Assembly: GCA_903970565.1 (NCBI GenBank)
Contig: CAJCJE010000570.1
Coordinates: 1-7,392 of the forward strand
DNA: 7,392 nt
Direction: 5' to 3'
Source of the DNA: Candidatus Melainabacteria bacterium
GTDB lineage: Bacteria; Actinomycetota; Actinomycetes; Mycobacteriales; Pseudonocardiaceae
How positions within the stretch are numbered: the stretch's first letter is position 1; the number at the start of each line of letters is the position of its first letter. Positions 7,129 through 7,392 of the stretch are shown here, piece after piece. The position numbers were made by a program, and so were the translations under genes. The notes under the pieces are model-generated. The model was not told the origin of the DNA. It did no database searches and saw only the letters and a list, made by a program, of their open reading frames with translations.

Positions 7129-7392
7129 ATGACGATCGCACCCAGTCGACCAGACTTCGCGCCTGCCCGAATTCCGGTAGGACGCGCCGAGCTGGCGAAG
7201 CTGCTCGCCTGCGGGCCTTTCCCGGACGCACTGCGAGCTGCGATCAAAGGCAGTGGGCTGAGCCTTGACAGAATTCAACATCGCCTCCAACTGCGTGGCG
7301 TAACCATTAGCGTGGCTACGCTGAGTTACTGGCAGTCGGGCCGGCGCCGGCCGGAGAGACCAGAATCACTGGATGCTCTCCGCCATCTGGAG
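7129..7392 (+). CDS. XRE-like helix-turn-helix transcriptional regulator, 5' part
   Basis: The frame opens at ATG 7129, preceded by GGGGAG (7118-7123) at 5 bases, and is still open at the window end (88 codons). After a short polar N-terminus, the segment 'ALRAAIKGSGLSLDRIQHRL' (about residues 36-55) is a helix pair. It is followed by 'GVTISVATLSYWQSGRRRPE' (57-76), where 'TLSYWQSGRRRPERPESL' is the recognition helix and wing of XRE/Cro-type repressors; 'LDALRHLE' then begins the next helix. Actinobacteria carry many such regulators with a longer C-terminal region, which is not visible here. About 33 of 88 codons end in A or T (CGA, CCA, ATT, AGT, CAA, AGA), far more than in the other genes of the window, which may reflect horizontal origin or weak expression. 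Regulated targets are unknown. Confidence 0.85.
   Translation, partial: MTIAPSRPDFAPARIPVGRAELAKLLACGPFPDALRAAIKGSGLSLDRIQHRLQLRGVTISVATLSYWQSGRRRPERPESLDALRHLE

Noticed and set aside
6858..7247. A 129-codon minus-strand frame across the intergenic region and the XRE-like gene
   Set aside because: No ribosome site or domain, mixed composition, and it overlaps a convincing regulator gene on the other strand.

Overview
The window looks like chromosomal DNA of a high-GC actinobacterium, most probably a Pseudonocardiaceae-like or related mycelial/mycolata genus. The reasons are the very high G+C with strong G/C bias at third codon positions, the frequent GTG starts, an acVLRF1-type release factor gene, an ABC-F ATPase of the type I recall from Mycobacterium tuberculosis Rv1473, and a DasR-like operator. 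No mobile element, tRNA, rRNA or CRISPR array was seen.

Left part (1-2950, plus strand): the last 40 codons of an unidentified protein (possibly MgtC/SapB family) overlap by 8 bp a MobA/MocA-like nucleotidyltransferase gene (118-723). Next is a SIS-domain UPF0309 sugar-isomerase-like gene (782-1519), with a GntR/DasR-type operator (736-751) just upstream. A polytopic GT87-like (DUF2029) glycosyltransferase follows (1649-2950).

Middle and right part (2940-6857, minus strand), in transcription order: a gene for an acVLRF1-type peptidyl-tRNA hydrolase (6851-6028) that is split by a one-base frameshift; an ABC-F ribosome-associated ATPase (5860-4232) with an inverted repeat and a possible 15-codon leader peptide in front of it; a 69-residue helix-turn-helix protein (4043-3834); and an enoyl-CoA hydratase/isomerase (3740-2940) with its own palindrome and -10-like sequence. 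The crotonase gene overlaps the glycosyltransferase gene tail-to-tail by 11 bp.

Right end (6858-7392): an AT-richer spacer separates the minus-strand block from a divergent plus-strand XRE-like helix-turn-helix gene. That gene is cut by the window end and has visibly less G/C at third positions than its neighbours.

Functionally, the most coherent theme is ribosome biology: a release/rescue factor beside an ABC-F ATPase. The most solid anomaly is the frameshift in the rescue factor. The best regulatory signals are the DasR-like site before the SIS gene and the palindromic promoter of the crotonase gene. I did not find convincing evidence of a wholly new multi-gene system.
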